This document shows, in pieces, positions 56,258 to 64,000 of a stretch of DNA of 64,000 nucleotides. The notes beneath the pieces were generated by a model, which was not told where the DNA came from, searched no databases, and saw nothing but the letters and a program-made list of their open reading frames with translations. Numbering within the stretch: the first letter of the stretch is position 1; each line of letters opens with the position of its first letter. The stretch is taken from the NCBI GenBank assembly GCA_965602855.1, contig CBFCZV010000006.1, forward strand, positions 1-64,000. The letters are read 5' to 3'. A program made the translations under genes and the position numbers. This DNA is from LH-M37 sp965602855 (GTDB lineage: Bacteria; Pseudomonadota; Gammaproteobacteria; SZUA-229).

Positions 56258-57484
56258 TTAGATGGAAGGAAAATCGTACTCTAAATTCAGATAAAATGTG
56301 TTTCTGTCATAATCTATTTTATCTGGTTGGTTAGTTTCATCATCATGCTTGATTAGAGCATATTCTGCTCTCAATTTTAAATTATGCGCCAAAGTAAAAT
56401 TCATGGCTGGCGTAATCCTGGTATAAATACGAGATCTAGCCACAACATTAGGGTTTAGCTCTTCAATGTCCGAGCGAGTCATTTCCAACACTATCCCAAT
56501 AAGAGGGGTCACCTGCATTCTGAACTTGGCACGTAATTTATCTTCTTCATCGAGCCCACCATAGGAGTTAGAACTAGTAAATTTACTAGCTTGTAACTCA
56601 ATCCATTTAGCATCAAACGTAGCTTCATACGACCCCCCACTGCTATCACTCTCAACTGCCTGAGTACCAGTTACTGTTGAACCCGCAAATTCAAAACTCT
56701 CTGAACTTCTCGTAGTGAAGTCAATAGTATCAAAACCTACAGATATTGTTGCCGATACCATTTCAGAAAAATTATGTGCAAGTACAACCTGTGAGGCCAG
56801 CACTTCATATTCAGAGATATTATTTTCTGAAGTATAATCAATTGCATTTATCACTAAACTCAGTTTGCTTTTTTGAGACAGCTTATATTCTAATGCAGCT
56901 GTAGCAGTCTGAGTTTCATAAGGCAAATAAACATCAGTTGTAGGATCAACATCCACATCTGAGTAACTATAAGCGATTGAAAGTGAAACTCGCTCTGTCA
57001 AGTTTCTGGTATATTGTGGTGCAAGCATTAACTTTGTATTTTCAACCTGCTCAAGAGTCAGTCCTAGAGCATCTGTATCTTCAGTACGATACGAGTAATT
57101 GTCATAAGATGCGGTAACCGAGTAGATATCACGTTGACTCTGATATGCTGTTCCTAAATCAAAATAACTATCAACATGATTCTGTAATTCAGATGAATAT
57201 GAAGTGCCTGCAATACTTGCATTAATGGTGGTATCCCAATCATTGTCTTTATATGTCAGCCTCGCTTTAGGCTCAATCATCAAAATTGAAGCCGATTCAT
57301 CATTATTATTTCCGAGTACATTATCATCGTAAGTTGCACGAGCGTTGATTTCCGACTCAAGCAAAAATCCAGCTGCAGTCGCATCTATAACGCCAGAGCA
57401 AAAAACAGTCAAAATACCGCATGTCAATATAGATTTAGACACTATCCCACCTTCCATTTTAATTAAAGTAATAATATTCTTCAC
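56258..57484 (-). CDS. Outer-membrane beta-barrel protein of the exopolysaccharide locus
   Basis: A 408-residue protein with a signal peptide that ends about residue 38 (ATAAG) if the first ATG is used; a later ATG gives a shorter one. The mature part has alternating beta-strands, such as YDNNVLG-type start (ARATYDDNV), and ends EYDFPSI. This fits the barrel proteins often encoded beside EpsE/EpsF/EpsG-like genes in PEP-CTERM genomes. Probable role: outer-membrane port for the exopolysaccharide. Its ATG overlaps the stop of the OPX gene (ATGA), so the two are translationally coupled. Confidence 0.82.
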   Translation of the reverse strand: MKNIITLIKMEGGIVSKSILTCGILTVFCSGVIDATAAGFLLESEINARATYDDNVLGNNNDESASILMIEPKARLTYKDNDWDTTINASIAGTSYSSELQNHVDSYFDLGTAYQSQRDIYSVTASYDNYSYRTEDTDALGLTLEQVENTKLMLAPQYTRNLTERVSLSIAYSYSDVDVDPTTDVYLPYETQTATAALEYKLSQKSKLSLVINAIDYTSENNISEYEVLASQVVLAHNFSEMVSATISVGFDTIDFTTRSSESFEFAGSTVTGTQAVESDSSGGSYEATFDAKWIELQASKFTSSNSYGGLDEEDKLRAKFRMQVTPLIGIVLEMTRSDIEELNPNVVARSRIYTRITPAMNFTLAHNLKLRAEYALIKHDDETNQPDKIDYDRNTFYLNLEYDFPSI

Positions 57485-58029
57485 GGCACAACAACGGTAT
57501 CACCGGGTTTTAGCATAATATTCATATCCATCCCTTCACCGCTTACAACATCATCATAATCAAATTCAAAAATCTCCTTCCCCTCTTCAGAGCGGCGAAG
57601 AATCTTTATATTGTCGGAATCGGCATAAGGAGTGAGGCCACCTGCCAAAGTTAAAGCCTGTAATACATCCATATATTGCAAGGTAACAAACTGGCCAGGT
57701 TTATTGACCTGACCAATCACATAAATTCTATTACTCGCAGACTGCAAGACACCAACGGTTACATTAGGATTTGGTATAAATGCATTAAGTTTATCCGCTA
57801 ATAACTTAGTAAGTAATTTAGTGTTAGTGCCTCCAGCCTTAATATCTCCTACCAGCGGGAATGTAATATAACCATCAGGTTTTACAAGAACTTCCTTCTG
57901 TAAACCTTCTTCTTTCCAAACAGATATAGAAAGAAGATCGCCTGCACCTATCACATACGAACCCACCTCTGAATAAGCATTGGAGACACATAGAACCGCA
58001 GCAATCAAAAAACCAATAATTTTCTTCAT
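57481..58029 (-). CDS. EpsE-like polysaccharide export (OPX/Wza-type) protein
   Basis: A 182-residue secreted protein with signal peptide 1 to about 20. The polysaccharide-export domain shows YVIGAGDLLSISVWKEE (about 25-41) and LVKPDGYITFPLVGDI, then a SLBB domain with IGQVNKPGQFV and LKPGDTVVVP at the end. No clear lipobox. It is the first gene of the wza-like/barrel/wzz/kinase/PAPS/gmd run, and probably moves the glycan across the periplasm. A 363-base gene-free region precedes it. Confidence 0.93.
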   Translation of the reverse strand: MKKIIGFLIAAVLCVSNAYSEVGSYVIGAGDLLSISVWKEEGLQKEVLVKPDGYITFPLVGDIKAGGTNTKLLTKLLADKLNAFIPNPNVTVGVLQSASNRIYVIGQVNKPGQFVTLQYMDVLQALTLAGGLTPYADSDNIKILRRSEEGKEIFEFDYDDVVSGEGMDMNIMLKPGDTVVVP

Positions 58030-58392
58030 ATCCCCATCTCATTTTTGCCAGCAGCATAAGTATATGCCGCTTGCCAAACAACTTATTACTGTTAGTTAAT
58101 TATTTAAATAATGTACTTTTAACTTATTGATTATCAAGAAAAACAAGATCAAGATATTAAACCACTATCGAAATTATCATTTAAACTTAAATTTGGTCGT
58201 TACCACCGCTAAACGCGATGGATTATAACAGATTTAATAGGGCTGTTAAGTCATTATTTATACAATTATAATTTAAGCATATAAGCACTTAATTATTTAC
58301 CAATCACCAAAATATCATCGCCAATAATGCATGGAAGAGAACCAAAACGAGCTGAAAAAAACGCCAGTAATAGCAGATCGTAATACAAGATC
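58030..58392 (-). other. Gene-free region upstream of the exopolysaccharide export operon
   Basis: 363 AT-rich bases between the sugar-phosphate-transferase stop and the OPX gene. Likely holds the operon promoter. I searched for GC-N10-CC (sigma-54 on minus) and found only spacings of eleven, which do not fit. No ORF, hairpin with T run, or RNA was found. Confidence 0.4.
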
Positions 58393-60039
58393 TCAGACAA
58401 GCCCTCTCAAGGCAATCAGAGCCAATGCAACAACCGCTGAACCCGTTAAACGGTTTAAGCGTTTTTTCATGTTCTGAATAATTAACTCACAAGCGTAAAA
58501 AAGAATAATGATCTGGATTACCAGCCAGACCATATCTTCGGATTCGAAGCCACTGCCCTGTACAAATCCAATGACCAGCGCCATCATAATTACCAGATAA
58601 TCCAGCGGTGTAATCTGAAATTGCTCATTCACCATCAGGCGAGCCGCTAAGAAAGCCAATACCGTAAGCACTCCGAAATATATGTATATTATATGGCTCT
58701 CAATAAGCAGCCATTCCGGCGGGTTTGTTGATAATAAATAAACTGAAAACCCTACAGTAACAAAGATAATCAGCCTGAACGCAGGCTCACCCATCCAGCC
58801 CGTGAATAAAACGACCAGCAGCAGAACAAACAAAATGAGTGAGGAGATACCGATGTCAAAAGGAACCGTATTTGACATCATTGCTGCGCCAATAAGGAAT
58901 AGTGACACCCCTATCTCAAGCCCCCGGTTCGGGATTTGTAACAATAGATCTTTGTGTGGAACTTTTGATACAAGACTGTCAAAACAAAGGTGTAAGCGAT
59001 TAACGTGCCAGCCTTTCCTCTCTACATAGGTCAAGGCAATAAATACGGCAGCACAGACTGAAAGATAGATAGAAATAATCACCCCGTCATAACCATATGG
59101 CATCAGGATGGCACAAACGACAAACAGAATCTGTATCGAATAAATAATAATCACTGCTTCATAATGATGAAAACCAAGATCAAGCAGTCGGTGGTGAACA
59201 TGGTTTCTGGTCGCCCTGAACAAGTTCATACCACCACGAGCACGCAGTACAAAAACTGCCAGAATATCGGCAATAGGAAGTCCCAGCAACAAAAGTGGCA
59301 ACGCTGGACTCAAGACCTCATTGGCTTGCTGCGTTAACGCCAGCACCAGAAAAGCCAGTCCAAAACCAAGGAACTGACTACCCCCATCCCCCATAAAGAC
59401 ACGCGCCGGATGCGAGTTGAAGCGGAGAAATCCAAAGACCCCCCCCATGATCGCGGCTGCAACGATAACTATTAACGAACTATCGTACAGAAAAGCGAGA
59501 TAGATGATTGCCGCAAGGCTCAATAAAGATTCGCCACCAGCAAGACCATCCAGCCCGTCAGAGTGATTGATGGCATTCATCATTCCAACTATGGCTATTA
59601 CCGTGAATGGACGACCAATCCACTCTGGCAGAAGTTCCTGCCCCATAAATGGAAAATGGACAACATATAAATCGCCATAGTAGACAACGATACCTGCAGC
59701 AATAAACTGACCCACAAATTTCACATAGTGATCCAGTTCCCTGACGTCATCCCAGACGCCAAACACCAACAGCACAAACGAACCAATGAAAAAAGATAGG
59801 ACCAGGTTATCAAATGGCAACCATATTATCAGCGGCAAAAGCGCTCCAATCACAATCCCTATACCACCAACTCTGGGAACAGGTATCAAGTGGACTTTCC
59901 TTGGATCAGGCAAGTCGATCATGCCCAGAACAGGAGCGAACCGCATCATAAGCGGTATGATCGCCATACTAACAGCCATCGCCATAAGCGCGATAATTAG
60001 ATAGATACCTAAATTAGCCTCAGACATATATAGCTGCAA
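58393..60039 (-). CDS. Polyprenyl-phosphate sugar-1-phosphate transferase (WecA/MraY family)
   Basis: A 548-residue inner-membrane protein. Residues 1 to about 340 have the family's helices and catalytic motifs: DLPDPRKVHLIPVPRVGG, NHSDGLDGLAGGES (Asp pair), and RVFMGDGGSQFLG. It transfers a sugar phosphate, probably GlcNAc-1-P or a related sugar, to undecaprenyl phosphate, starting the exopolysaccharide. An extra C-terminal region of about 200 residues with more membrane helices is not part of the usual enzyme, which is 330-370 residues. It begins 38 bases after xrtD's stop. Confidence 0.9.
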   Translation of the reverse strand: MQLYMSEANLGIYLIIALMAMAVSMAIIPLMMRFAPVLGMIDLPDPRKVHLIPVPRVGGIGIVIGALLPLIIWLPFDNLVLSFFIGSFVLLVFGVWDDVRELDHYVKFVGQFIAAGIVVYYGDLYVVHFPFMGQELLPEWIGRPFTVIAIVGMMNAINHSDGLDGLAGGESLLSLAAIIYLAFLYDSSLIVIVAAAIMGGVFGFLRFNSHPARVFMGDGGSQFLGFGLAFLVLALTQQANEVLSPALPLLLLGLPIADILAVFVLRARGGMNLFRATRNHVHHRLLDLGFHHYEAVIIIYSIQILFVVCAILMPYGYDGVIISIYLSVCAAVFIALTYVERKGWHVNRLHLCFDSLVSKVPHKDLLLQIPNRGLEIGVSLFLIGAAMMSNTVPFDIGISSLILFVLLLVVLFTGWMGEPAFRLIIFVTVGFSVYLLSTNPPEWLLIESHIIYIYFGVLTVLAFLAARLMVNEQFQITPLDYLVIMMALVIGFVQGSGFESEDMVWLVIQIIILFYACELIIQNMKKRLNRLTGSAVVALALIALRGLV

Positions 60040-60077
60040 AAATATAAAAATTCATCAATATCACTAGATCAGCGCAT

Positions 60078-61655
60078 TTAATTAGGTATGTATCCATTCA
60101 TAAGCGGCCAGGCCTGACTTGCTAACTTTACAAGTCTTTCATCCGCTTTTGAAATGTCTTCACCTGGAGAAACAGTCGTAGTTAAACGCACCAGCGCACC
60201 GTCAGTTCGGTTACGAGTCAATGCGTCCCAGAAAAGATACCACTTAACCATGTACTCATTGGTAATAATGCGATTTCTTTGCTGAAACCAGTAATAAACT
60301 AGCTGCCCATATTCACCCTTTTTAATGAGTAGACGGTTTGCGGGTAAAGGCTTACCCTCTTTCTCAATACCCCTTAGATCGATAGTATTAGACGCCTGTA
60401 TCTGCCAACCTCCTCCTGGAATACAGGATTTTGGAGAATGCGCCGCTGCGCCAGATTTTTGCGTCTCATAGTAAGCCATATACAAATTAACAGCATCGCC
60501 GGCTGGGTTGCTGTAATTTGCAATAATGTAGTCATCTAGTTTCAATTCATCTAGATATTGTTTCTCGATGACATCTTTCCTGCCAGCCCATTCACCTAAC
60601 TGCAATGGGTATGCCGAAAAACTAGCGCGTTCAGGAATTATTTCAGTTCTTTCATTAAAAGTGCCTATTATAATACCTGTAACCAGAACACATACGGTAG
60701 GTACCGCATATTTCCAGGAAACACTCCTTTCCTGAAAACTAATATCAGAAGGTAGTTTGTCTGGTATTTCAAATGCAAATACCTCACTTAATTTCTGCTT
60801 GTTTTTTCCAAAACTAACCAGTAACCACATTTCTATTATTAACAATCCCACGCAGGCCATAAATACAAACCAGCCCTCAAAATCATGAAGAAATCCTTCT
60901 GCCTGTTCATTACCGCCATACTCTACCAGAACTCCAATCACGCCAATTCTAAAGCTATTCATAAACACAGTAATGGGAATACTTGATACTACAATAACAG
61001 CGCGTTTCCACAATGCTGCCTGATACAAAAATGCGGCAATAATTGAAAGACTAACCAATGGAAATAAATACCGAAGACCACTACAGGCTTCTACAACTTG
61101 TAATTTAAAACTCCCCAGATCAATAACATTGCCTTCCAGATACACGCTGATACCAAACGCGCGAATAACCCATACACCAATTTCGGAAGAAATAAGCTGC
61201 AAATCAGCAGAGAGATTGTTAAAAAGAAAACCAGGCAAAGGTACTACAAGAAAAAGCAGCAGCATGGGTGCAATAACTAGTTTAAACGCCTTCCAACCCA
61301 TAAAAAGAAAGACAGTGCTTATAAGAGAAATAATATAACCATATTGTGTTATTGAGTGCGTAGCACTTAAAACACCCAATAAAATCACAAAACCACTAAA
61401 TACAAGCAATAACCCACCAGTCCAGCTTAGCTTGTACTCTACTTGCTCTAGCTTAGGTTTGTTTTGCCATATAAAATAACCAGTTATCACTGGAATCATA
61501 TATGCGTAACCATACTCTTCACTGCTACCCCACCTGTCCACCATTACAATGACGCTATCCAATGCTGCATATGATAAAGAAACAAAGATGATAAGAAAGT
61601 ACACAATCATGATTAATGATTCTTTCCAATATAAGTTTTTATCGTTCATAATCAA
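60078..61655 (-). CDS. xrtD: Exosortase XrtD (VPLPA-CTERM-type) fused to EpsI domain
   Basis: A 525-residue inner-membrane protein. The exosortase half (1 to about 310) has eight membrane helices and the catalytic residues C191 (VVEACSGLRYLF), R236 (FMNSFRIGVIG) and H257 (HDFEGWF). The EpsI half (about 335-525) shows LGEWAGR and HSPKSCIPGGGW. This layout fits XrtD, which cleaves VPLPA-type C-terminal tags; the small sorted protein at 37142 has one. It is first in its minus-strand gene pair with the sugar-phosphate transferase, and divergent from the flippase. Confidence 0.9.
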   Translation of the reverse strand: MIMNDKNLYWKESLIMIVYFLIIFVSLSYAALDSVIVMVDRWGSSEEYGYAYMIPVITGYFIWQNKPKLEQVEYKLSWTGGLLLVFSGFVILLGVLSATHSITQYGYIISLISTVFLFMGWKAFKLVIAPMLLLFLVVPLPGFLFNNLSADLQLISSEIGVWVIRAFGISVYLEGNVIDLGSFKLQVVEACSGLRYLFPLVSLSIIAAFLYQAALWKRAVIVVSSIPITVFMNSFRIGVIGVLVEYGGNEQAEGFLHDFEGWFVFMACVGLLIIEMWLLVSFGKNKQKLSEVFAFEIPDKLPSDISFQERSVSWKYAVPTVCVLVTGIIIGTFNERTEIIPERASFSAYPLQLGEWAGRKDVIEKQYLDELKLDDYIIANYSNPAGDAVNLYMAYYETQKSGAAAHSPKSCIPGGGWQIQASNTIDLRGIEKEGKPLPANRLLIKKGEYGQLVYYWFQQRNRIITNEYMVKWYLFWDALTRNRTDGALVRLTTTVSPGEDISKADERLVKLASQAWPLMNGYIPN

Positions 61656-62031
61656 TTTTATACTTCAAATATTATGTAATTGTCTGCAGTTACTAACTTT
61701 TTCAGAGATTTAGCTTTATCGCCACAAATATTTACTTCCGATACCAGCTATTACCTATTCATGATAAGACAGAGTCGCTGGCAAGAGAAAGACTGCCAGC
61801 ATTAGATTTCACTAATAATCTTGGAAGCTTAATTTGTTTTAGTTGTGAGCCAGAAAGCACACTTGGATGTGTATTTTTCCAATTATAGTTTATTAACGCC
61901 TTACAGGCCTTATATAATAAGCCAATTCTACCTAAGTTTCACACAAATCACTTTTTTCACTTAAAATCAATCTTAAATAGCTTTTATCTACTCTACGAAT
62001 ACCAGAATAATTTATCAATACATGTGATCAG
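61656..62031. promoter_or_regulatory. Divergent upstream region of xrtD and flippase genes
   Basis: 376 gene-free bases, AT-rich. A perfect 7-base inverted repeat, GCTGGCA (61777-61783) and TGCCAGC (61794-61800), could be an operator or small hairpin. No sigma-54 site or ORF was recognised. Confidence 0.4.
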
Positions 62032-63393
62032 ATGCAACAACAGACCAGCCAATTTCAATCTATTCGTAAACGACTTATATCAGGTGGAATATGGGCTTTT
62101 TTGGGAAAAATAGCCTCAGCGCTTACCAATTTACTTATTAGTGGTTTACTTGCCCGCCTTCTTGCACCTGATGATATAGGTGTATATTTTCTAATATTCA
62201 GTCTTGCCATGGCAGGATCTACTGCAGGACAAATGGGGCTAAATCAAGTTGCTGTCCGATTTACTTCAGAGGCCATAGCAAAAGAAAATTCTAATCAAGT
62301 TCGCTCACTAATAGCTAGAATTTTCCTTATTGCCCTATTTAGCACACTCTCTTTAGCGCTTCTATTCAATTACGGCGCAGGCGAATGGATAGCAACTTAC
62401 TTATTCCATGCTCCCGCCATGCTAAATATAATCGGTGTGGCATCACTATGGATTGTTACACTAGCGTTTCAGTCACTCCTGGCTGAGAGTTTTAGAGGGC
62501 TTCATGATATCCAGCTTGCAACTGTTTTTCAGACATTAGCATCAAATATTATATTGCTGATTTTTCTAATATTTTTCCTGCTGACCTCAAAAGAACTAAC
62601 TTTACGAGATATCCTGATATTTACCATTTTATCAGGTGGGATCAGTATTTTATTAGGAGGCTTTCTCCTCCACAAGCATCTATGGCGTTTACCAGCCGTA
62701 CCGGCAAGCTCTTACCCTATAGCATTAATTTTACGTACAGCATGGCCCTTCCTTATTACGAGTATAACGATTTTTATCTTAAGCCAAACATGCCTATGGA
62801 TACTCGGTATTTTTCGCGAACCTGATGAAGTTGCCCTGTATGGCGCAGCAGCCAGAATTATCAACCTGGTTGCCATGCCGCTTATGATTGCTAATGCAGT
62901 ACTTCCACCGATAATTTCAGAACTGTCCACCAAGAACCAAAAACCAAAACTACAACGTATACTCAGAATAACAGCCACGTTGACCGGTCTACCAGCTCTT
63001 GCTGTTATTATGTGCTTTATTATTTTTGGAGAATTCACCCTGGCTATCGTATTTGGCGAATATTATAAAAATGCGACCAACATTCTTCTCATTCTATCAA
63101 TTGGTCAAATAGTAAATATATGGGCTGGTTCATGCGGCTTAACATTGATGATGACCGGACACGAAAAAACCATGATGTATATTACCCTCTTTGCTGGTTT
63201 TTTAACCATTACCATGTCACTTTTAATTGTTGACACATATGGTTCAACTGGAATAGCCGTTGTAACAGCGACAGTTCTAGTAGTACAAAATGCTTTAATG
63301 CTCACATTTGCTAAAATAAAAGTTGGTGTATGGACGCATGCAATTTTTTCAATTAATACGCTAAAAGAAACATTCAAAGGTCAGAAATCTTGA
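62032..63393 (+). CDS. Polysaccharide flippase (Wzx-like, MATE/MOP superfamily)
   Basis: A 453-residue inner-membrane protein with about twelve to fourteen helices, the layout of oligosaccharide flippases. The N-terminus has FLGKIASALTNLLISGLLARLL with the usual pattern LLAPDDIGVYF. It should move lipid-linked repeat units across the membrane for polymerisation, downstream of the WecA/MraY-like enzyme. No polymerase or glycosyltransferase gene is in the window, so these likely lie beyond 64000. Its stop TGA overlaps the TTG of the next gene. Confidence 0.88.
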   Translation: MQQQTSQFQSIRKRLISGGIWAFLGKIASALTNLLISGLLARLLAPDDIGVYFLIFSLAMAGSTAGQMGLNQVAVRFTSEAIAKENSNQVRSLIARIFLIALFSTLSLALLFNYGAGEWIATYLFHAPAMLNIIGVASLWIVTLAFQSLLAESFRGLHDIQLATVFQTLASNIILLIFLIFFLLTSKELTLRDILIFTILSGGISILLGGFLLHKHLWRLPAVPASSYPIALILRTAWPFLITSITIFILSQTCLWILGIFREPDEVALYGAAARIINLVAMPLMIANAVLPPIISELSTKNQKPKLQRILRITATLTGLPALAVIMCFIIFGEFTLAIVFGEYYKNATNILLILSIGQIVNIWAGSCGLTLMMTGHEKTMMYITLFAGFLTITMSLLIVDTYGSTGIAVVTATVLVVQNALMLTFAKIKVGVWTHAIFSINTLKETFKGQKS

Positions 63394-64000
63394 GCACTTC
63401 AAATGTAACACCTGTTTTTATCTTTTCCCTGCCTCGATCCGGTTCTACACTGCTGCAACGCATGCTCGCAAATCATGAAAAAATTTATACAGCCTCAGAA
63501 CCCTGGATCTTATTACCTCTTATATACACAACCATTGAAAATGGTGCATATGCAGAATATAGCCATAGAGCTTCGACTGAAGCAATCAGCGAATTTGCTC
63601 AAGAACTTCCAAACGGCTCTATAGAATATACGGAAGCACTACGAAATTTAGCCCTGAATTTATATACGCGCGCATCAAAAAATAAACCGGGAAGTCAGTA
63701 TTTTATTGACAAAACACCTCGATACCACCTAATTGCCAAAGAAATCATCAAAATGTTTCCAGATGCAAAATTCATTTTTCTCTGGCGCAATCCTTTATCC
63801 ATTGTTGCGTCAATAATAGAAACTTTTGGCCGTGGTAGTTGGCAACTTTATGATTATAAAGTTGACCTGTTCGATGGTCTTGCCAATCTCATTGACTGCC
63901 ATAGTAAATATTCCGACCGTGCTATATCAATTCGATTTGAAGATTTGATTACTGACCCAGTTGAGCATACTAATAAAATTTTGAAATACATAGGTTTACC
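63390..64000 (+). CDS. Sulfotransferase family protein, partial (runs off the right edge)
   Basis: The open frame from TTG 63390 reaches the window's end (about 203 codons). AAAGG lies eight bases upstream, and TTGA overlaps the flippase stop. The start reads PVFIFSLPRSGSTLLQRML, a 5'-phosphosulfate loop, followed by SEPWILLPL, FIDKTPRYH and FLWRNPLSIVAS (3'-phosphate site). There is no TPR region, unlike the 28-37 kb proteins. By position in a polysaccharide operon it likely sulfates the glycan. C-terminus not seen. Confidence 0.85.
   Translation, partial: MSTSNVTPVFIFSLPRSGSTLLQRMLANHEKIYTASEPWILLPLIYTTIENGAYAEYSHRASTEAISEFAQELPNGSIEYTEALRNLALNLYTRASKNKPGSQYFIDKTPRYHLIAKEIIKMFPDAKFIFLWRNPLSIVASIIETFGRGSWQLYDYKVDLFDGLANLIDCHSKYSDRAISIRFEDLITDPVEHTNKILKYIGL

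Noticed and set aside
58047..58064. Possible sigma-54 site before the export operon
   Set aside because: The GC and CC pairs are eleven bases apart rather than ten.

Overview
The window looks like a chromosomal segment of a free-living, non-enteric gammaproteobacterium with moderate to low GC. Evidence: the queA-tgt-yajC-secD-secF order, mfd followed directly by a CsiV-family gene, UPF0260 (YcgN), RlmA, a FadL-type porin and a PrsK/PrsR/exosortase locus. I do not commit to a genus. No tRNA, rRNA or CRISPR array was seen.

Positions 1-26,000 are mostly ordinary core or near-core genes: a cation efflux transporter, a PDC-sensor protein, a stand-alone FimV N-terminal domain, DUF502, a GFA-type zinc protein, a TauE/SafE permease, a transglycosylase-like lipoprotein, YcgN, a SemiSWEET, an AGCS amino-acid symporter, RlmA, a GST, a DUF1631 protein, rhodanese and HMA proteins, then queA-tgt-yajC-secDF, cyoE, a divergent heme-copper oxidase subunit I-like protein that lacks the usual helix-VII CuB histidine pair, mfd and csiV.

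Positions 26,080-36,994 form an unusual minus-strand cluster. Five TPR-sulfotransferase genes lie in tandem (four close paralogs and one divergent), followed by a SEC-C/TPR/GT41 (O-GlcNAc transferase-like) gene. A decayed copy of the GT41 gene's 5' end (29,778-29,952) lies between two sulfotransferase genes, so the cluster grew by duplication.

Positions 37,142-43,718 encode cell-surface proteins: a small VPLPA/PEP-CTERM protein with a convincing sigma-54 promoter, a FadL/OmpP1 porin, and a 1187-residue Ig/cadherin-like protein. The two sorted proteins share a cysteine-containing FDWS domain, which is also present twice, almost identically, in a 603-bp tandem duplication. Two broken IS3-family remnants follow.

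Positions 44,631-63,393 are an exosortase/exopolysaccharide locus: PrsR, PrsK, PrsT, Gmd, a PAPS-synthetase-like protein, a BY-kinase-like ATPase, a Wzz-like chain-length protein, an outer-membrane barrel, an OPX export protein, a polyprenyl-phosphate sugar-phosphate transferase, XrtD (exosortase fused to EpsI), and a divergent flippase. A further sulfotransferase gene runs off the right edge.

Working model (inference): PAPS made in the polysaccharide locus feeds the sulfotransferases. These sulfate either the exported glycan or XrtD-sorted surface proteins, which GT41 may also glycosylate, with PrsK/PrsR/sigma-54 controlling at least the small sorted protein. A complication is that the ATP-sulfurylase half of the PAPS synthetase has altered catalytic motifs, while its APS-kinase half looks intact.
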